55,834 bases of DNA from M3007 sp044350415 (GCA_044350415.1 JBILHQ010000012.1:1-55834); one strand, 5' to 3'. Numbered from the stretch's first letter, positions 8,811 through 17,987 are shown. The notes: generated by a model from the letters alone, not told the origin. Numbers and translations: made by a program.

Positions 8811-11800
8811 CTATTTATTTATAGCCACCTTCCCCACCGCATTCCGCCCAAAAAACACAGGAAAATACATTTGCTCCACTTTGGCCGGATTAAGGGTAAA
8901 CAGTCCGCCGAACCGTGCCTCTAATGGAATACGGAATGTGTAAACGCCTGCATTGAGTTGTTCACAAAAAATGGCAGTGTGGTCCTTAAAATATTCCCGG
9001 TGCACTTCCGGGTGGTACGACTGGATTTTAGCACCATAACCGCAACCGGCGGGGATGGGCGCTTCGATCATCACGTATTCAGCTGCGGCTTTTACCTGGA
9101 TAGTGACTTCCAGCGTGGCCGCTTCTCCGTATTTCAGGGTAGTTGTGGGCTTTTCTTCAGCAGTCAGCAGGCGGGTTTTTACCTCAAAAATATCGCTGCG
9201 TGCCTCAGGGCGGGGATTTTGCCACTGCTGGTAGATATTGGCGAATACCGTACCGCCGCCAGTTTGGGAGATGGTGATGGCCTTGTTCTTTTCAGGGACC
9301 CACTGCAGGGCGACGGGGAATTTATCAAACCGCTGTTGATCGATGGTGAGGGTATTCGGGATATTGGCGTTGGGTTTCGACAGTATCTCAGGGAGTAAAA
9401 TATCGAGTATTTGGGCCGTTTCTACGGTATTCCGCTGTTCTTTTCGGGTGGCTAACCAATATTGCCGAATACCGCTGGTGATATCGGTCCAGCCTGCATT
9501 CCGGGCAATATCGTAAGCAAGCAGGGTATTCACCGCCCGGCGGTTGTACCAGTCGGTGCTTTCCAATCCGCAATAAATACCGCCGAAGGTGGTGTGGTGC
9601 AGGTAAGGCAGCAGGGAGTCCTTTTCCACTTTTGTGCCGCACAATTGCTGCAATTTCAAATAATTTAACCGGTGCGACAAGCCGTAGGTATTACGGCGAT
9701 CAGCTCTATCGTACCGCATTAAGTAGGGTTTACAGTCGATGGAGAGGTTACAAATACGCAGAAAAGAGAGGGTTTCCTGTTGGTCGGCGTAGTTCATGGC
9801 TGGTAAAAGGAGTTGGAGCAAAGCGATGGCATCATCGAGACCGGGTGTTTGATAACCAGCGACGCGGGCTTTTTGGAGCGATCGGGCTACATACAAGGTC
9901 ATCCAGTTGTTGGCAGATCCTTCGGCCCACCAGCCCCAACTGCCATTCGGTTGCTGGGTGGTTTTGAGCCGTTTCAGGCAAGCATAAATATCCTTTTCGT
10001 AATGGAAAGGTTTTTGCAATTGGGCCATGATTTTTTTCAGGGCCAATAAGGCTGTAAGGCGACTGGCGGTTTGCTCATTGCAGCCATAAGGGTAATTGTA
10101 CAGGTATGTTGCATCGGCAATTAACAGGTCAAGTACGTTGTTTTGGGCATAAAATGTTACGGGGCCGAGCGAAGGGTCCGGCGTGAACCGCAGGATGGTA
10201 TCGCCTTCCAGTAGCATAAATTGTCCGGTAGTCTCCAGTATGCCAGTGGGCAGCACCGGAATTTTCCGGATTTCACCATCGGTAACTTTTCCGGATGCTG
10301 TTTCATAAGTGACGGCGACAGTATCGGTATTGTTATTGGGAATATCGACACCTGTATATTCGGACCAGCCTTCGCCCAAGCGCACTGTTTTTTCACTGAC
10401 TAAACGGTCATTTACCCGGAAAAACGTGGTCATGGTGAGGGAATCGCCGGTATAGTTACTCACTTTTCCCGCCACATCAAAGTGGTCGCCGGCCACTGCA
10501 AAACGCGGGACGGCCAACTGTGCGGTAAGCGGTTTAAATGACCGGGTAAATGCATTGCCCAACCCAAAGCGGCCTTTCCCTCCTGCCGCAATAGCGAAAA
10601 TATTCCAGCCAGTGATATTGTCGGGAAAAGTCGCCTGAAAAACAGCCTCACCCTTGTCGTCAGTGGTAAGATTAATCTTGAAAAAAGCGTGGTCCTGAAA
10701 ACGGGAACGCGGCGAAGGGGCCGGCAAAACAGCTTCTTCCACACCAGGGTCGAAAACAATAACGCTATCAACAATATAGTCGATAGGATTATCCCGGTCT
10801 CCTTTAATTTCTACCCCTGGGACTTTTCCGGCAAGTGTGGAAGCGATCGCATTTACATTTCGGGTGGGTAAGTTAATGATAGATTGAGTGGTCAAACCGC
10901 CACTTGTCATGTCCCGCTGTACCAACCCAGTACTTCTACCGAGGACCATTACCTCTTGGAGCATTCCTCCAGCACTCATAGATACATCCACGTAATTGAT
11001 CAGCCCTTCCAGTAATCGTAAATCCTGCATTTTTTTCGTCTGGTAACCGGTATAAGATATTTCCAGGTCGTAATCACCAGGGGGAACATTTTTCAGGCTG
11101 TAGTGACCGTTAACATCGGTAATGCCACCTTTGATGAATAGTGTCCCGCTCATCAGTCTGAGGGATGCGCCAATAAGTTCTTCACCGTTATCGTCTTTGA
11201 TAATTCCCTCTAATACTGCTCCATATTGCCAACCGGTATAACCCTCCGGAATCAGGCTGGTACGGGGTGTGAGTTTTACGCTGACAGGGGGCGACAGAGC
11301 CAAAGGTGGAAACAACGTATCAAATTGCTCTCCCGCAACTGCCCGCCGGAAAGGAATGTCCGTTAAGGCAATATAGGTGAGCGTATCGCGGCGCAGGATT
11401 ACTTCGCGGGTGGCAATACTTCCTTTTTGGGTATAAATGTATAAAGTGTAGTGGCCCGGTGCAAGCCCACCCCACTCAGTCGTATTCGGTGCAAATGGCC
11501 CTCTTAAGTCTTTCCCTTTCAAAGCATACCCCTTGATCAAAGTATCCTTTGGAGAAAAATAAATTTTCAGCGTTCCTGTGCCTTTTTTGCCAGTATTAGG
11601 GTAAACAAAAGCGTATTGTGGAGCCACTATACTGCTGCGCTGGATATGGTGCGGCCCGATGGCCCATTGGTTGATGGCTTTTGCGGGCAACCGCTGTGGC
11701 AACTTTACAGGCATCCACCAGGTTTTTGACTGGTATAGCCTTTCGCGGCCCGGAATTACCTCGTAATCAAATCCGGGTTCAAAGGCGAATTCGGTAAAAA

Positions 11801-14663
11801 AAGCATCTGTATACAGGGCTTTGAGGTTGGTGCCCGGCGGAAATGGACCGATGATATGGTGATTGGAACCACTGCCATTGATCTGGTGAATATTATCGGA
11901 TGATTCCCAAACGAATACATTTTGATGGTGATCGCGCAACCGCAGTAAGGGCAACATGGATTGGCGCAGGTAATTTTGCTCGAATGCGGTTAAAGTATCG
12001 GGCCGGGGCTCCCATTTGATTCGTGCTTTTCGCAAGGTATTACCTGGAGAGGGAAAATTACCAGTGATTTTTTGCGGTTTGATGTCCCAATTTGCTCCAT
12101 AAAAAGCAATAGTATGCTTTTGTCCTTTTTCTAAATATACGCTGTCCAGAACATACTCTCCGTCGCGGGTTCTGATTTTAAGCGTGTTGTAGCCGTAATT
12201 GCCATAAAAACTATACGGTTGCTGGTCATTGCCGTTGTAGTAATAGACCAACCGTGCATTTACCCAAACCATATAAACCGGTTGGCTTTTATAATTGTCA
12301 ATGACAAACGGTGCAAATTGTGGCCGGTTTTGGTAAAAAGAGTCCTTCGGCTGCGGTAGCTCCGGCAAAATGCCTTTCTGCTCGGGGTAAACAATCGGGC
12401 GACCCATCTCGTCCAGAAAAGCATTGGGGGCAATGGGTGTTGCAGCGGCATAAGCCGCGGCAATAGTTGGATTACCCGGTGCTTTCAGGTGGCGCATTTG
12501 ATAATAGGGGTTCTGATCAAGTCGCAGCCGACTGTACCATTTTTCGCTCAGGGGCAGGTTGAATACCTTTTCTTCCGCAGGTTCAATGGAGAATATAGGA
12601 TACTGCAATGGACCTGATTTAATCCGTTCGGTTACCTCAGGCACATCATACGATACGCCTTCGAATAAAGTATTAACGGCACCCGAAGTGATGTCTATAT
12701 AAGCCGCGGCTTTCTGCTTTTCCCCAGTCACCTTTACTTTTATTTGTACTGTTTCGCCGGGCATTACCTGCTGCGGCTGTTCGATCTGAACGGCTAATAT
12801 TTTACTAAAATAATCCAGTTCTGCTTTTTCTTCTTGTGGCTCCCCGCCCCAAATGAAGGTATAATTCAGGTCAAAATTATTGCCGCCTGGATCAGGAATA
12901 GTTTTTACCCAAATACTATCGTTGGTAGAGCCTTCTTCATATTTTAATTTCCCCCGGGAAATGCGGTATTGCACAGTAATCCGCTGTGGGTTTTTCAACA
13001 GGAATAAAACTGTATCGCCTATCCGGAGTTGGTTGCACACCACGCCATGTACTGCTTTGGGGTCAGTGTTCAAACGCAGGTCAACGACTTCTTTTCCGGC
13101 AAGGATGGAATAAATGGCCACTTCTGGTTTTACCCTGGCCTGAAAGGGTAGTGTTACCTCATAAGAGTAAAGTGGTTGCTGATAGCGTTGCTCTCTGATT
13201 TTAACTTTGGGAGCAGCAGTGGTTTTATCCAGCCACTTTACTTCCAGCCAGCCATTTTTGATCGCAGCATCGATATGGTTTTGAGGGGATTGGCGATCCA
13301 CTACCAGCGAAAGTTTTTTTTCCTGGAGTTCACCGCCGCTGTTGGAACAATAAATATGGGCTTCAAGGGCATATTTTGCGGGTGGGAACAGGGCATCCAG
13401 GATACGGATATCGAGTTCTCCCGACATGGGGATGGCTCCTTCTGTGTGCCAAAGGGTATCGGGTAAATAGACCTCTGACGCATAAAATGCCTGATCAGAC
13501 GCCGTTTGAATGACTAATTGGTAACGGCCGTCCGGAATGGGCTGGTTATTGCCATCACGCGCAGTAACATGAAAAACGACACTATCCTCCCGAAAATAAG
13601 TCGATTTTGATTGTGTAAATGCGTATTTGACCTCATCGAGTACGTAGTCTTCGTAATAAATCGGTCGTTCCAGTGTTCTGTTGTCGGGATCAAAACGATG
13701 AAAAAAGCCAAGCCTTTTCGGGTCTTTTTCAATAAATTCAAAATTGTAATAACGGTCGATGGACAAGGAGTCCGTCAGCAACATCCGAAACTCAAAATGC
13801 CCGGGAGTATTGGGAGTCAATAGGATCTTTTTTACTGTTTTGTGAGATTTATTGTCGCGAATTTCCAGATCCAGCGGTTTGTTCCATGCCTTTCCTTTTT
13901 GTGTTTCCACCCATGCCTTTACTTCAAGCGTATCGCCGGGGCGGTATTTGGGTTGAGAAAAGGCGATGTATCCTTTGAACTGATAATTGCGATTTAGTTT
14001 GTTCTCCCGGCGGTACTTGATATTCCGGAAATACCATTTCATGTCCCGCGGGTGTTTTATTACCCGCCATGTTTGGCGCGTAAAAAAATAAGGAACAGGG
14101 ATAACCCTTCCGACAGGTGTTCCAATAAAACGGTACCAGCGTTGTTGGCGAATGGACCAACCAGACCGTGCTTTCCTTACCTGATAAAACGAGGTGTTGC
14201 CTTTTGCCGTAATTTCTAAAGCGCCTCCTTTTTTGCGCTTTGGGAGTCGATAATATTGCATTTTTTCATCAAAAGGCACTCGTTTTCCTTTCAAGGTAAC
14301 AATGGCATCACGGATTCGTGCACCGGAAGTATCCGTAATGACCACTGCAAAATCACGGTGTGTATGGAGCAGTTCTACTTCAAAGGCAAAAACAGAACTG
14401 ATCTCAGCGACGATTTGTTCCTGCTTGGCCATCACCAGCAGATAGTGGCCGGGCGACAACAAATCTATGGACATAGTATCGTTGGTACCAACCAGCGTAT
14501 GCAGCCAGGTAGTATCGAAACACACCGCCTTCAGGTATGCCTGCTTTGCTTCCCGATCTGTAAGGCGGTAAATTTCACCAAACGCACTGTATTCTTTTAC
14601 GACTTGTGCTGCAACAAAAATGGGCAACAGGCATAGGCAGGTCAGCAATCCGATATTTTTCAT
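8811..14663 (-). CDS. Alpha-2-macroglobulin with inserted CarboxypepD-reg and TonB plug domains
   Basis: About 1950 residues from ATG 14661-14663 (MKNIGLLTCLCLLPIFVAAQ, a signal peptide). The upstream in-frame extension to 14744 would bury that signal and is rejected. The N-terminal half holds MG2-type macroglobulin domains (YRPGDTLEVKAWV). Around residues 1150-1235 there is a carboxypeptidase regulatory-like domain (GIIKDDNGEELIGASLRL). It is followed by a SusC-type plug segment (LQEVMVLGRSTG, LPTRNVNAIASTLAGKVPGV) but no beta barrel. The macroglobulin core then resumes (NITGWNIFAIA). The thioester motif is YGCNEQ with Cys1528 and Gln1531, so a reactive thioester is possible. Bacterial homologues trap proteases in the periplasm or at the surface. 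The inserted plug is the odd part. Confidence 0.88.
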   Translation of the reverse strand: MKNIGLLTCLCLLPIFVAAQVVKEYSAFGEIYRLTDREAKQAYLKAVCFDTTWLHTLVGTNDTMSIDLLSPGHYLLVMAKQEQIVAEISSVFAFEVELLHTHRDFAVVITDTSGARIRDAIVTLKGKRVPFDEKMQYYRLPKRKKGGALEITAKGNTSFYQVRKARSGWSIRQQRWYRFIGTPVGRVIPVPYFFTRQTWRVIKHPRDMKWYFRNIKYRRENKLNRNYQFKGYIAFSQPKYRPGDTLEVKAWVETQKGKAWNKPLDLEIRDNKSHKTVKKILLTPNTPGHFEFRMLLTDSLSIDRYYNFEFIEKDPKRLGFFHRFDPDNRTLERPIYYEDYVLDEVKYAFTQSKSTYFREDSVVFHVTARDGNNQPIPDGRYQLVIQTASDQAFYASEVYLPDTLWHTEGAIPMSGELDIRILDALFPPAKYALEAHIYCSNSGGELQEKKLSLVVDRQSPQNHIDAAIKNGWLEVKWLDKTTAAPKVKIREQRYQQPLYSYEVTLPFQARVKPEVAIYSILAGKEVVDLRLNTDPKAVHGVVCNQLRIGDTVLFLLKNPQRITVQYRISRGKLKYEEGSTNDSIWVKTIPDPGGNNFDLNYTFIWGGEPQEEKAELDYFSKILAVQIEQPQQVMPGETVQIKVKVTGEKQKAAAYIDITSGAVNTLFEGVSYDVPEVTERIKSGPLQYPIFSIEPAEEKVFNLPLSEKWYSRLRLDQNPYYQMRHLKAPGNPTIAAAYAAATPIAPNAFLDEMGRPIVYPEQKGILPELPQPKDSFYQNRPQFAPFVIDNYKSQPVYMVWVNARLVYYYNGNDQQPYSFYGNYGYNTLKIRTRDGEYVLDSVYLEKGQKHTIAFYGANWDIKPQKITGNFPSPGNTLRKARIKWEPRPDTLTAFEQNYLRQSMLPLLRLRDHHQNVFVWESSDNIHQINGSGSNHHIIGPFPPGTNLKALYTDAFFTEFAFEPGFDYEVIPGRERLYQSKTWWMPVKLPQRLPAKAINQWAIGPHHIQRSSIVAPQYAFVYPNTGKKGTGTLKIYFSPKDTLIKGYALKGKDLRGPFAPNTTEWGGLAPGHYTLYIYTQKGSIATREVILRRDTLTYIALTDIPFRRAVAGEQFDTLFPPLALSPPVSVKLTPRTSLIPEGYTGWQYGAVLEGIIKDDNGEELIGASLRLMSGTLFIKGGITDVNGHYSLKNVPPGDYDLEISYTGYQTKKMQDLRLLEGLINYVDVSMSAGGMLQEVMVLGRSTGLVQRDMTSGGLTTQSIINLPTRNVNAIASTLAGKVPGVEIKGDRDNPIDYIVDSVIVFDPGVEEAVLPAPSPRSRFQDHAFFKINLTTDDKGEAVFQATFPDNITGWNIFAIAAGGKGRFGLGNAFTRSFKPLTAQLAVPRFAVAGDHFDVAGKVSNYTGDSLTMTTFFRVNDRLVSEKTVRLGEGWSEYTGVDIPNNNTDTVAVTYETASGKVTDGEIRKIPVLPTGILETTGQFMLLEGDTILRFTPDPSLGPVTFYAQNNVLDLLIADATYLYNYPYGCNEQTASRLTALLALKKIMAQLQKPFHYEKDIYACLKRLKTTQQPNGSWGWWAEGSANNWMTLYVARSLQKARVAGYQTPGLDDAIALLQLLLPAMNYADQQETLSFLRICNLSIDCKPYLMRYDRADRRNTYGLSHRLNYLKLQQLCGTKVEKDSLLPYLHHTTFGGIYCGLESTDWYNRRAVNTLLAYDIARNAGWTDITSGIRQYWLATRKEQRNTVETAQILDILLPEILSKPNANIPNTLTIDQQRFDKFPVALQWVPEKNKAITISQTGGGTVFANIYQQWQNPRPEARSDIFEVKTRLLTAEEKPTTTLKYGEAATLEVTIQVKAAAEYVMIEAPIPAGCGYGAKIQSYHPEVHREYFKDHTAIFCEQLNAGVYTFRIPLEARFGGLFTLNPAKVEQMYFPVFFGRNAVGKVAINK

Positions 14664-14829
14664 CACGTATTTTGTTTTGCGGTCAATAATCGGTTTTTTT
14701 AGGGAAATAGTAAAACAAAGACTGTTTGATTGTCCGTTGTGCATCCGTGAATACGGTGTTTTATTGTGTAAAGGTTTTATAAGTCAGGTTTTTGAGAAAG
14801 GAAAATATCCTCCTGAGCGCACTGGCGCT

Positions 14830-14837
14830 TACTTTTG
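14830..14837 (+). promoter_or_regulatory. -7 box TACTTTTG for the mazG-like gene
   Basis: Exact match to TANNTTTG, 4 nt before ATG 14842-14844. If transcription starts about 5-7 nt after the box, the mRNA is leaderless or nearly so. Confidence 0.6.
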
Positions 14838-14841
14838 CACC

Positions 14842-15213
14842 ATGGATACCCATCAGGAACAGCATAAAGACATTACCCTTCGGGAAGCACAGCAAACCGT
14901 CGATCATTGGATTCGCACTATCGGCGTGCGTTATTTTTCAGAACTGACCAATACGGCAGTATTAATGGAAGAAGTGGGAGAAGTGGCCAGGTTAATGGCG
15001 CGGCTTTACGGCGAGCAATCTTTCAAATCGACCGACAATGAAGCCACTGCTCATGCCGACCTGGCCGACGAGATGGCCGATGTCTTGTTCGTACTCATTT
15101 GTCTTGCCAATCAGACCGGCATCGACCTAACCGAAGCAATGCAGAAAAACCTGGAAAAGAAAACAAAGCGGGATGCGGAGCGACATAAGGGGAATGAAAA
15201 ATTAGTTAGTTAG
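14842..15213 (+). CDS. MazG-like nucleotide pyrophosphohydrolase
   Basis: About 123 residues. The MazG-type metal-binding pattern is present: EEVGEVARL followed 30-40 residues later by DLADEMADVLFVLI (EExxE and ExxD). Such small all-alpha NTP pyrophosphohydrolases hydrolyse (d)NTPs to monophosphates, often for pool cleaning. The start at 14842 is chosen because the -7 box TACTTTTG lies just upstream; the frame is open back to 14620 but that part is antisense to the alpha-2-macroglobulin start. The last residues (KLVS) and the TAG stop come from the family B repeat that begins here. Confidence 0.85.
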   Translation: MDTHQEQHKDITLREAQQTVDHWIRTIGVRYFSELTNTAVLMEEVGEVARLMARLYGEQSFKSTDNEATAHADLADEMADVLFVLICLANQTGIDLTEAMQKNLEKKTKRDAERHKGNEKLVS

Positions 15214-15351
15214 TCATTTTAGTCACAAGTCGGTTAGTCCCAGGTAGTCGACCGCAAGCATGTCAATTTTAGCACAAGATGGCATGCTTGTGGTCGACTT
15301 TACGGACCTGGGACTAACCGACTAAACTGACTTGGGACTAAAAGACTTGGG
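15204..15351. repeat. Palindromic repeat, family B copy 1, between convergent genes
   Basis: Core hairpin 15228-15323. AGTCGGTTAGTCCCAGGT (15228-15245) pairs perfectly with 15306-15323. AGTCGACCGCAAGCATG (15246-15262) pairs with 15283-15299 at 16 of 17. Extra TTAGTC or GACTTGGGACTAA units flank both sides. The element supplies the TAG stop of the mazG-like gene on the left and the last five residues and TAG stop of hpt on the right. Long stem between two converging genes, so it may also act as a bidirectional terminator. Confidence 0.8.
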
Positions 15352-15874
15352 ACTTACTCACATAAATTCCTGGCAAATTCCTGCCTAATCCGTCGTAATC
15401 CAAGCCGTATCCTACCACGAACTGATCGGGAATATTAAAACCTACGTGCTGGATATCGACTTCGAATTGCAGGGCTTCCGGTTTGCACAACAGGGCCACG
15501 GTTGAAACAGAGGCAGGCGATTGGCTTTGCAGGTGTCCCATAAAAAAATGCAGCGTTCGCCCGGTATCCACGATATCTTCCACCACGATAATATGGCGGC
15601 CAGAAAGGTCTTTTTCAAGTCCCATCACTGTTTGCACATCTCCACTGGAGCGGGTACCAGCGTAAGAGGAGAGTTTCACAAATCCAATTTCACAGTCACC
15701 ATCGAAGGCCCGGATTAAATCGGATGCAAATACAAATGCACCACTTAAAATGCTGATAAACAGCGGTTTATTATCCTTGTATTCTATTGAGAGAGCCGCA
15801 CCGATGGCTGTTACCCGCGATTGAATCTCTTCGGGGGACAGCATTTGAACGAAATGGAGATCGTGAATTTGCAT
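15338..15874 (-). CDS. hpt: Hypoxanthine phosphoribosyltransferase
   Basis: About 178 residues. Purine salvage enzyme making IMP (and often GMP) from the base and PRPP. The PRPP-binding signature is IIVVEDIVDTGRTL; FVKLSSYAGTRSS and the C-terminal VGYGLDYDGLGRNLPGIY are typical of the family. ATG 15872-15874 (MQIHDL) is preferred over the upstream 15928 start because a -7 box sits at 15903-15910 between them. The last residues (SKSQVF) and stop are encoded by family B repeat sequence, so the C terminus is probably slightly altered compared with relatives. Confidence 0.93.
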   Translation of the reverse strand: MQIHDLHFVQMLSPEEIQSRVTAIGAALSIEYKDNKPLFISILSGAFVFASDLIRAFDGDCEIGFVKLSSYAGTRSSGDVQTVMGLEKDLSGRHIIVVEDIVDTGRTLHFFMGHLQSQSPASVSTVALLCKPEALQFEVDIQHVGFNIPDQFVVGYGLDYDGLGRNLPGIYVSKSQVF

Positions 15875-15902
15875 GTATACTTTAACTGTACAATCTGAAC
15901 AA

Positions 15903-15910
15903 CAAAGGTA
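15903..15910 (-). promoter_or_regulatory. -7 box TACCTTTG for hpt
   Basis: Exact TANNTTTG on the minus strand, 28 bp before the hpt ATG at 15874. Confidence 0.55.
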
Positions 15911-15978
15911 CATCGCGACACCTTGCAATCAGCGAAAAATTAACTTATGAAATTTAAAAAATAATCCTAACTTTACAC

Positions 15979-16057
15979 TAGCGTTGTTGTGGCGGGAGCC
16001 GCCGGGCCATGAAATTAGAGATTTCCGGCCAGATAGTCTCTCATCGCAACAACGCTA
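15979..16057. repeat. Palindromic repeat, family A copy 2 (long form)
   Basis: Outer 11-bp stem TAGCGTTGTTG (15979-15989) with CAACAACGCTA (16047-16057), extended by wobble pairs. Inside, GGCC-ATGAAAT and ATTTCC-GGCC form a second stem. GGCCAGAT, shared with copy 1, is at 16028-16035. It lies in the 258-bp gap between the hpt start and the coiled-coil gene, where nothing else is seen except the hpt -7 box. Confidence 0.6.
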
Positions 16058-16132
16058 TTATGACAATTGTCCCCAAAATTCGTCTGATGGACATTTTAAA
16101 TCACCCGGAGACCTCCGGAAAAACTTTATATT

Positions 16133-16498
16133 ATGGAAGATTTATTCAACAAAGCAGTAGAGGGTGCTAAAGAAGCAGCACACCAAGCTGCTGAAAAAAT
16201 GGGCGAACTCAAGGACGCCGCTACTGAAAAATTCAGTGAAGTAAGCGCAAAAGCCGAAGAAATGGCAGAAAAAGCGAAAGCTGAACTGTCAGAAGAAATG
16301 GCAGAAAAATCTGCTGAATTACAGGCCGCGAAAGAGCAAATTGCTGCTCATGAAGGTGGTGCTTTGGGTTTCCTCGGCGATAAAGCCAAAGAACTCCTCG
16401 ACGATGCCAAAGAAGGCCTTAGCGAGGTAGTTGAAGAAGGTAAAGGCTTTTGGGAAAAAGCGAAAGATTACGTTTCGGGCGAGGAAGATAAGAAGTAA
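16133..16498 (+). CDS. Ala/Glu/Lys-rich coiled-coil protein
   Basis: 121 residues made almost wholly of A, E, K, L and D in amphipathic helical repeats (AEKMGELKDAATEKFSEVSA, AEEMAEKAKAELSEEMAEKS). One short break, HEGGALGFLG, lies near residue 77. No signal peptide or membrane segment is seen. The pattern recalls LEA-like or apolipoprotein-like stress and membrane-surface proteins, but I recognise no defined family. The gene stands alone between a family A repeat upstream and another just 6 bp after its stop. That it is a real gene is well supported by its biased composition and clean boundaries; its function is unknown. Confidence 0.75.
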   Translation: MEDLFNKAVEGAKEAAHQAAEKMGELKDAATEKFSEVSAKAEEMAEKAKAELSEEMAEKSAELQAAKEQIAAHEGGALGFLGDKAKELLDDAKEGLSEVVEEGKGFWEKAKDYVSGEEDKK

Positions 16499-16504
16499 AT
16501 GCGG

Positions 16505-16537
16505 GACCTGTTGCGGTGCCTCCCACCGCAACAGGTC
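16505..16537. repeat. Palindromic repeat, family A copy 3 (short-loop form)
   Basis: Perfect 14-bp stem GACCTGTTGCGGTG (16505-16518) with CACCGCAACAGGTC (16524-16537) and loop CCTCC. It starts 6 bp after the stop of the coiled-coil gene. Followed by TTAAAG rather than a T tract, so termination is uncertain. Confidence 0.75.
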
Positions 16538-16538
16538 T

Positions 16539-16618
16539 TAAAGAGTGAGGAACGCTGCTGGATTATCTATCTATGATTTTTATAGTTGACTATTGCCTGT
16601 AGTGTTCCTCACTCTTTA
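16539..16618. repeat. Inverted repeat overlapping the SRPBCC 3' end
   Basis: TAAAGAGTGAGGAAC (16539-16553) pairs perfectly with 16604-16618, 15 bp, with weaker pairing further in. The right arm is inside the SRPBCC coding sequence and encodes its C-terminal VKSEEHY. Confidence 0.65.
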
Positions 16619-17156
16619 CGCTATTTTTTTCCACCGTCTTTTTTAAGTCCTTCAATCCTTCCTCGTAATAGCCATCCATCATTTTTTCGACATCTAAAAT
16701 CAGCAGCATGCCGCGCATCATATACGGCACTTTACCGCTGTCCATATCCCAGGTAACTTTGGTTTGCGTGCTGTCGCCTTCAAATGTCCAGGTGCTGTAA
16801 AATTTATCACTTTTGTCGGGCCTGAAACTCAATGCCGTTTTGATATAACTATCCTGGCGCAGCTCCACAATTTCCTGTGTTCCGTCACCCTCTTTTTTGC
16901 TTTTCCATTCCCATTGATGGCCTACGGTGCCAGGGGTGCCCGCGTAAGTGCCTGCGAGAGCGGGATCTTTCTTTTGCCACGGGCTCCAGTCTTTCCATTG
17001 CGCGAAATCGGCTACATGGGAGAAAACCGCCGATGGCGCAGCGGCAATCGTAATTGATCTGTTGACTTTAAAATCATCGGGACCAAAGGCGCAGACACCC
17101 ACATAAATGACGAGAAGGCCCAGGATGACATAAAGGGAAAGTTTCAGGTAACGCAT
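16590..17156 (-). CDS. SRPBCC-fold (polyketide cyclase / START-like) membrane-anchored protein
   Basis: 188 residues from ATG 17154-17156 (MRYLKLSLYVILGLLVIYVG). The N terminus is one transmembrane helix, so the domain is tethered to the membrane. An SRPBCC domain follows: INRSITIAAAPSAVFSHVADF-type start (VNRSITIAAAPSAVFSHVAD), then WKDWSPW, and the closing long helix VEKMMDGYYEEGLKDLKKTVE. This fold binds hydrophobic ligands; the substrate cannot be told. The start at 17216 is less likely because a -7 box TATATTTG lies at 17219-17226. The last residues are encoded within a palindrome. Confidence 0.8.
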   Translation of the reverse strand: MRYLKLSLYVILGLLVIYVGVCAFGPDDFKVNRSITIAAAPSAVFSHVADFAQWKDWSPWQKKDPALAGTYAGTPGTVGHQWEWKSKKEGDGTQEIVELRQDSYIKTALSFRPDKSDKFYSTWTFEGDSTQTKVTWDMDSGKVPYMMRGMLLILDVEKMMDGYYEEGLKDLKKTVEKNSVKSEEHYRQ

Positions 17157-17218
17157 ACGTTTTTGTTTTAAGTGTGAAGAAAATAAGACATTTCGGCGTG
17201 TATGTATAAAAACCACTA

Positions 17219-17226
17219 CAAATATA
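17219..17226 (-). promoter_or_regulatory. -7 box TATATTTG for the SRPBCC gene
   Basis: Exact TANNTTTG match on the minus strand, 62 bp before the ATG at 17156. The leader between them is AT-rich. Confidence 0.4.
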
Positions 17227-17624
17227 AGGTTTTTTTGTTTTAAAATATATTTTTAAAACTTTTTATTTTATTTTAATTGTTTTTGTTTTGCTGGTGTGAC
17301 TATTTACCACATAGAGCACATAGAAGTTTTCACATAGTTCATATAGTTCGGGATGTTGGCTTATTAGTCGCGCACTTCGGTCCTTTCTTTCGGAGTCCGT
17401 ATCTTGGCTCCCGATCATCCCTGTAAGTATGCAGCCACTGACCCGAATTTACATTACTTATACCATTATTCTGGCTGCCCTTAGCGGGTGCTATATTTAT
17501 TTGTGTGTGACTCCATTGCTTCTTTTGACAAGACCTATTATTTGAGGGTCTATTAATTTTTTAAGCCCCTTTCCAACCATCTTCCGCTCCCCAGTCCTCT
17601 TTAATATCAAACACACAACAAAAC
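17227..17624. other. Gene-poor 400-bp region with degenerate CACATAG repeats
   Basis: No intact conserved gene seen. At 17307-17350 there are four loose copies of CACATAG or CATATAG. GGGATG and CATCCC form a weak 6-bp inverted repeat around 17350-17425. A 38-codon ORF at 17429-17545 has a lipobox-like LSGC after a hydrophobic stretch (IILAALSGCY), but no support beyond that. It may be a remnant of the signal sequence of the decayed cytochrome c that follows. Confidence 0.4.
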
Positions 17625-17861
17625 GTGACGGAGCACCAACTCACCGGACCTGCATTGGGCGGCGTGGAAAACCGCTGGTCACAATATCCAAAGGAAGATT
17701 TGTACAATTATATTCGCCATTCGCAGGCGATGTTGAAACAAGGGCACCCAATGGCAAAAGCGCTGTGGAATGCATGGCAGCCGACTTTGATGAATGATTT
17801 TGGCAATTTGAGTGATGAGGAGATTGCGGCTCTTTTGGGGTATATTAATTCCATGAATTAA
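17625..17861 (+). pseudogene. Remnant of a class I cytochrome c (C-terminal part, heme site lost)
   Basis: About 78 codons read from a GTG. The sequence matches the C-terminal two-thirds of Bacteroidota monoheme cytochromes c: LTGPALGGVENRW, then LYNYIRHSQAMLKQG, then NLSDEEIAALLGYI. The CxxCH heme motif that should lie 10-20 residues before LTGPAL is absent in all forward frames of the preceding 200 bp, and no signal peptide is in frame. Just upstream, another frame reads LFN, which is where LF precedes CxxCH in intact genes, suggesting a frameshift and small deletions. A non-heme small protein cannot be fully excluded, but a decayed gene is more likely. Confidence 0.65.
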
Positions 17862-17987
17862 TTTTTACATATTCAAATAAAAAAAGTGTACGGTTGTAAA
17901 ATTGTAGGTTAAATATTTATTTATACCACCTACCTTTATAGGGATTAATTTGAAAGAACCCAATACATTTATTGCAAAAAAAGTAAA

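Noticed and set aside
17281..17500. Possible tRNA or structured RNA in the gap after the SRPBCC gene
   Set aside because: Short inverted repeats exist but no cloverleaf, TTCRA loop or CCA-ready acceptor was found.
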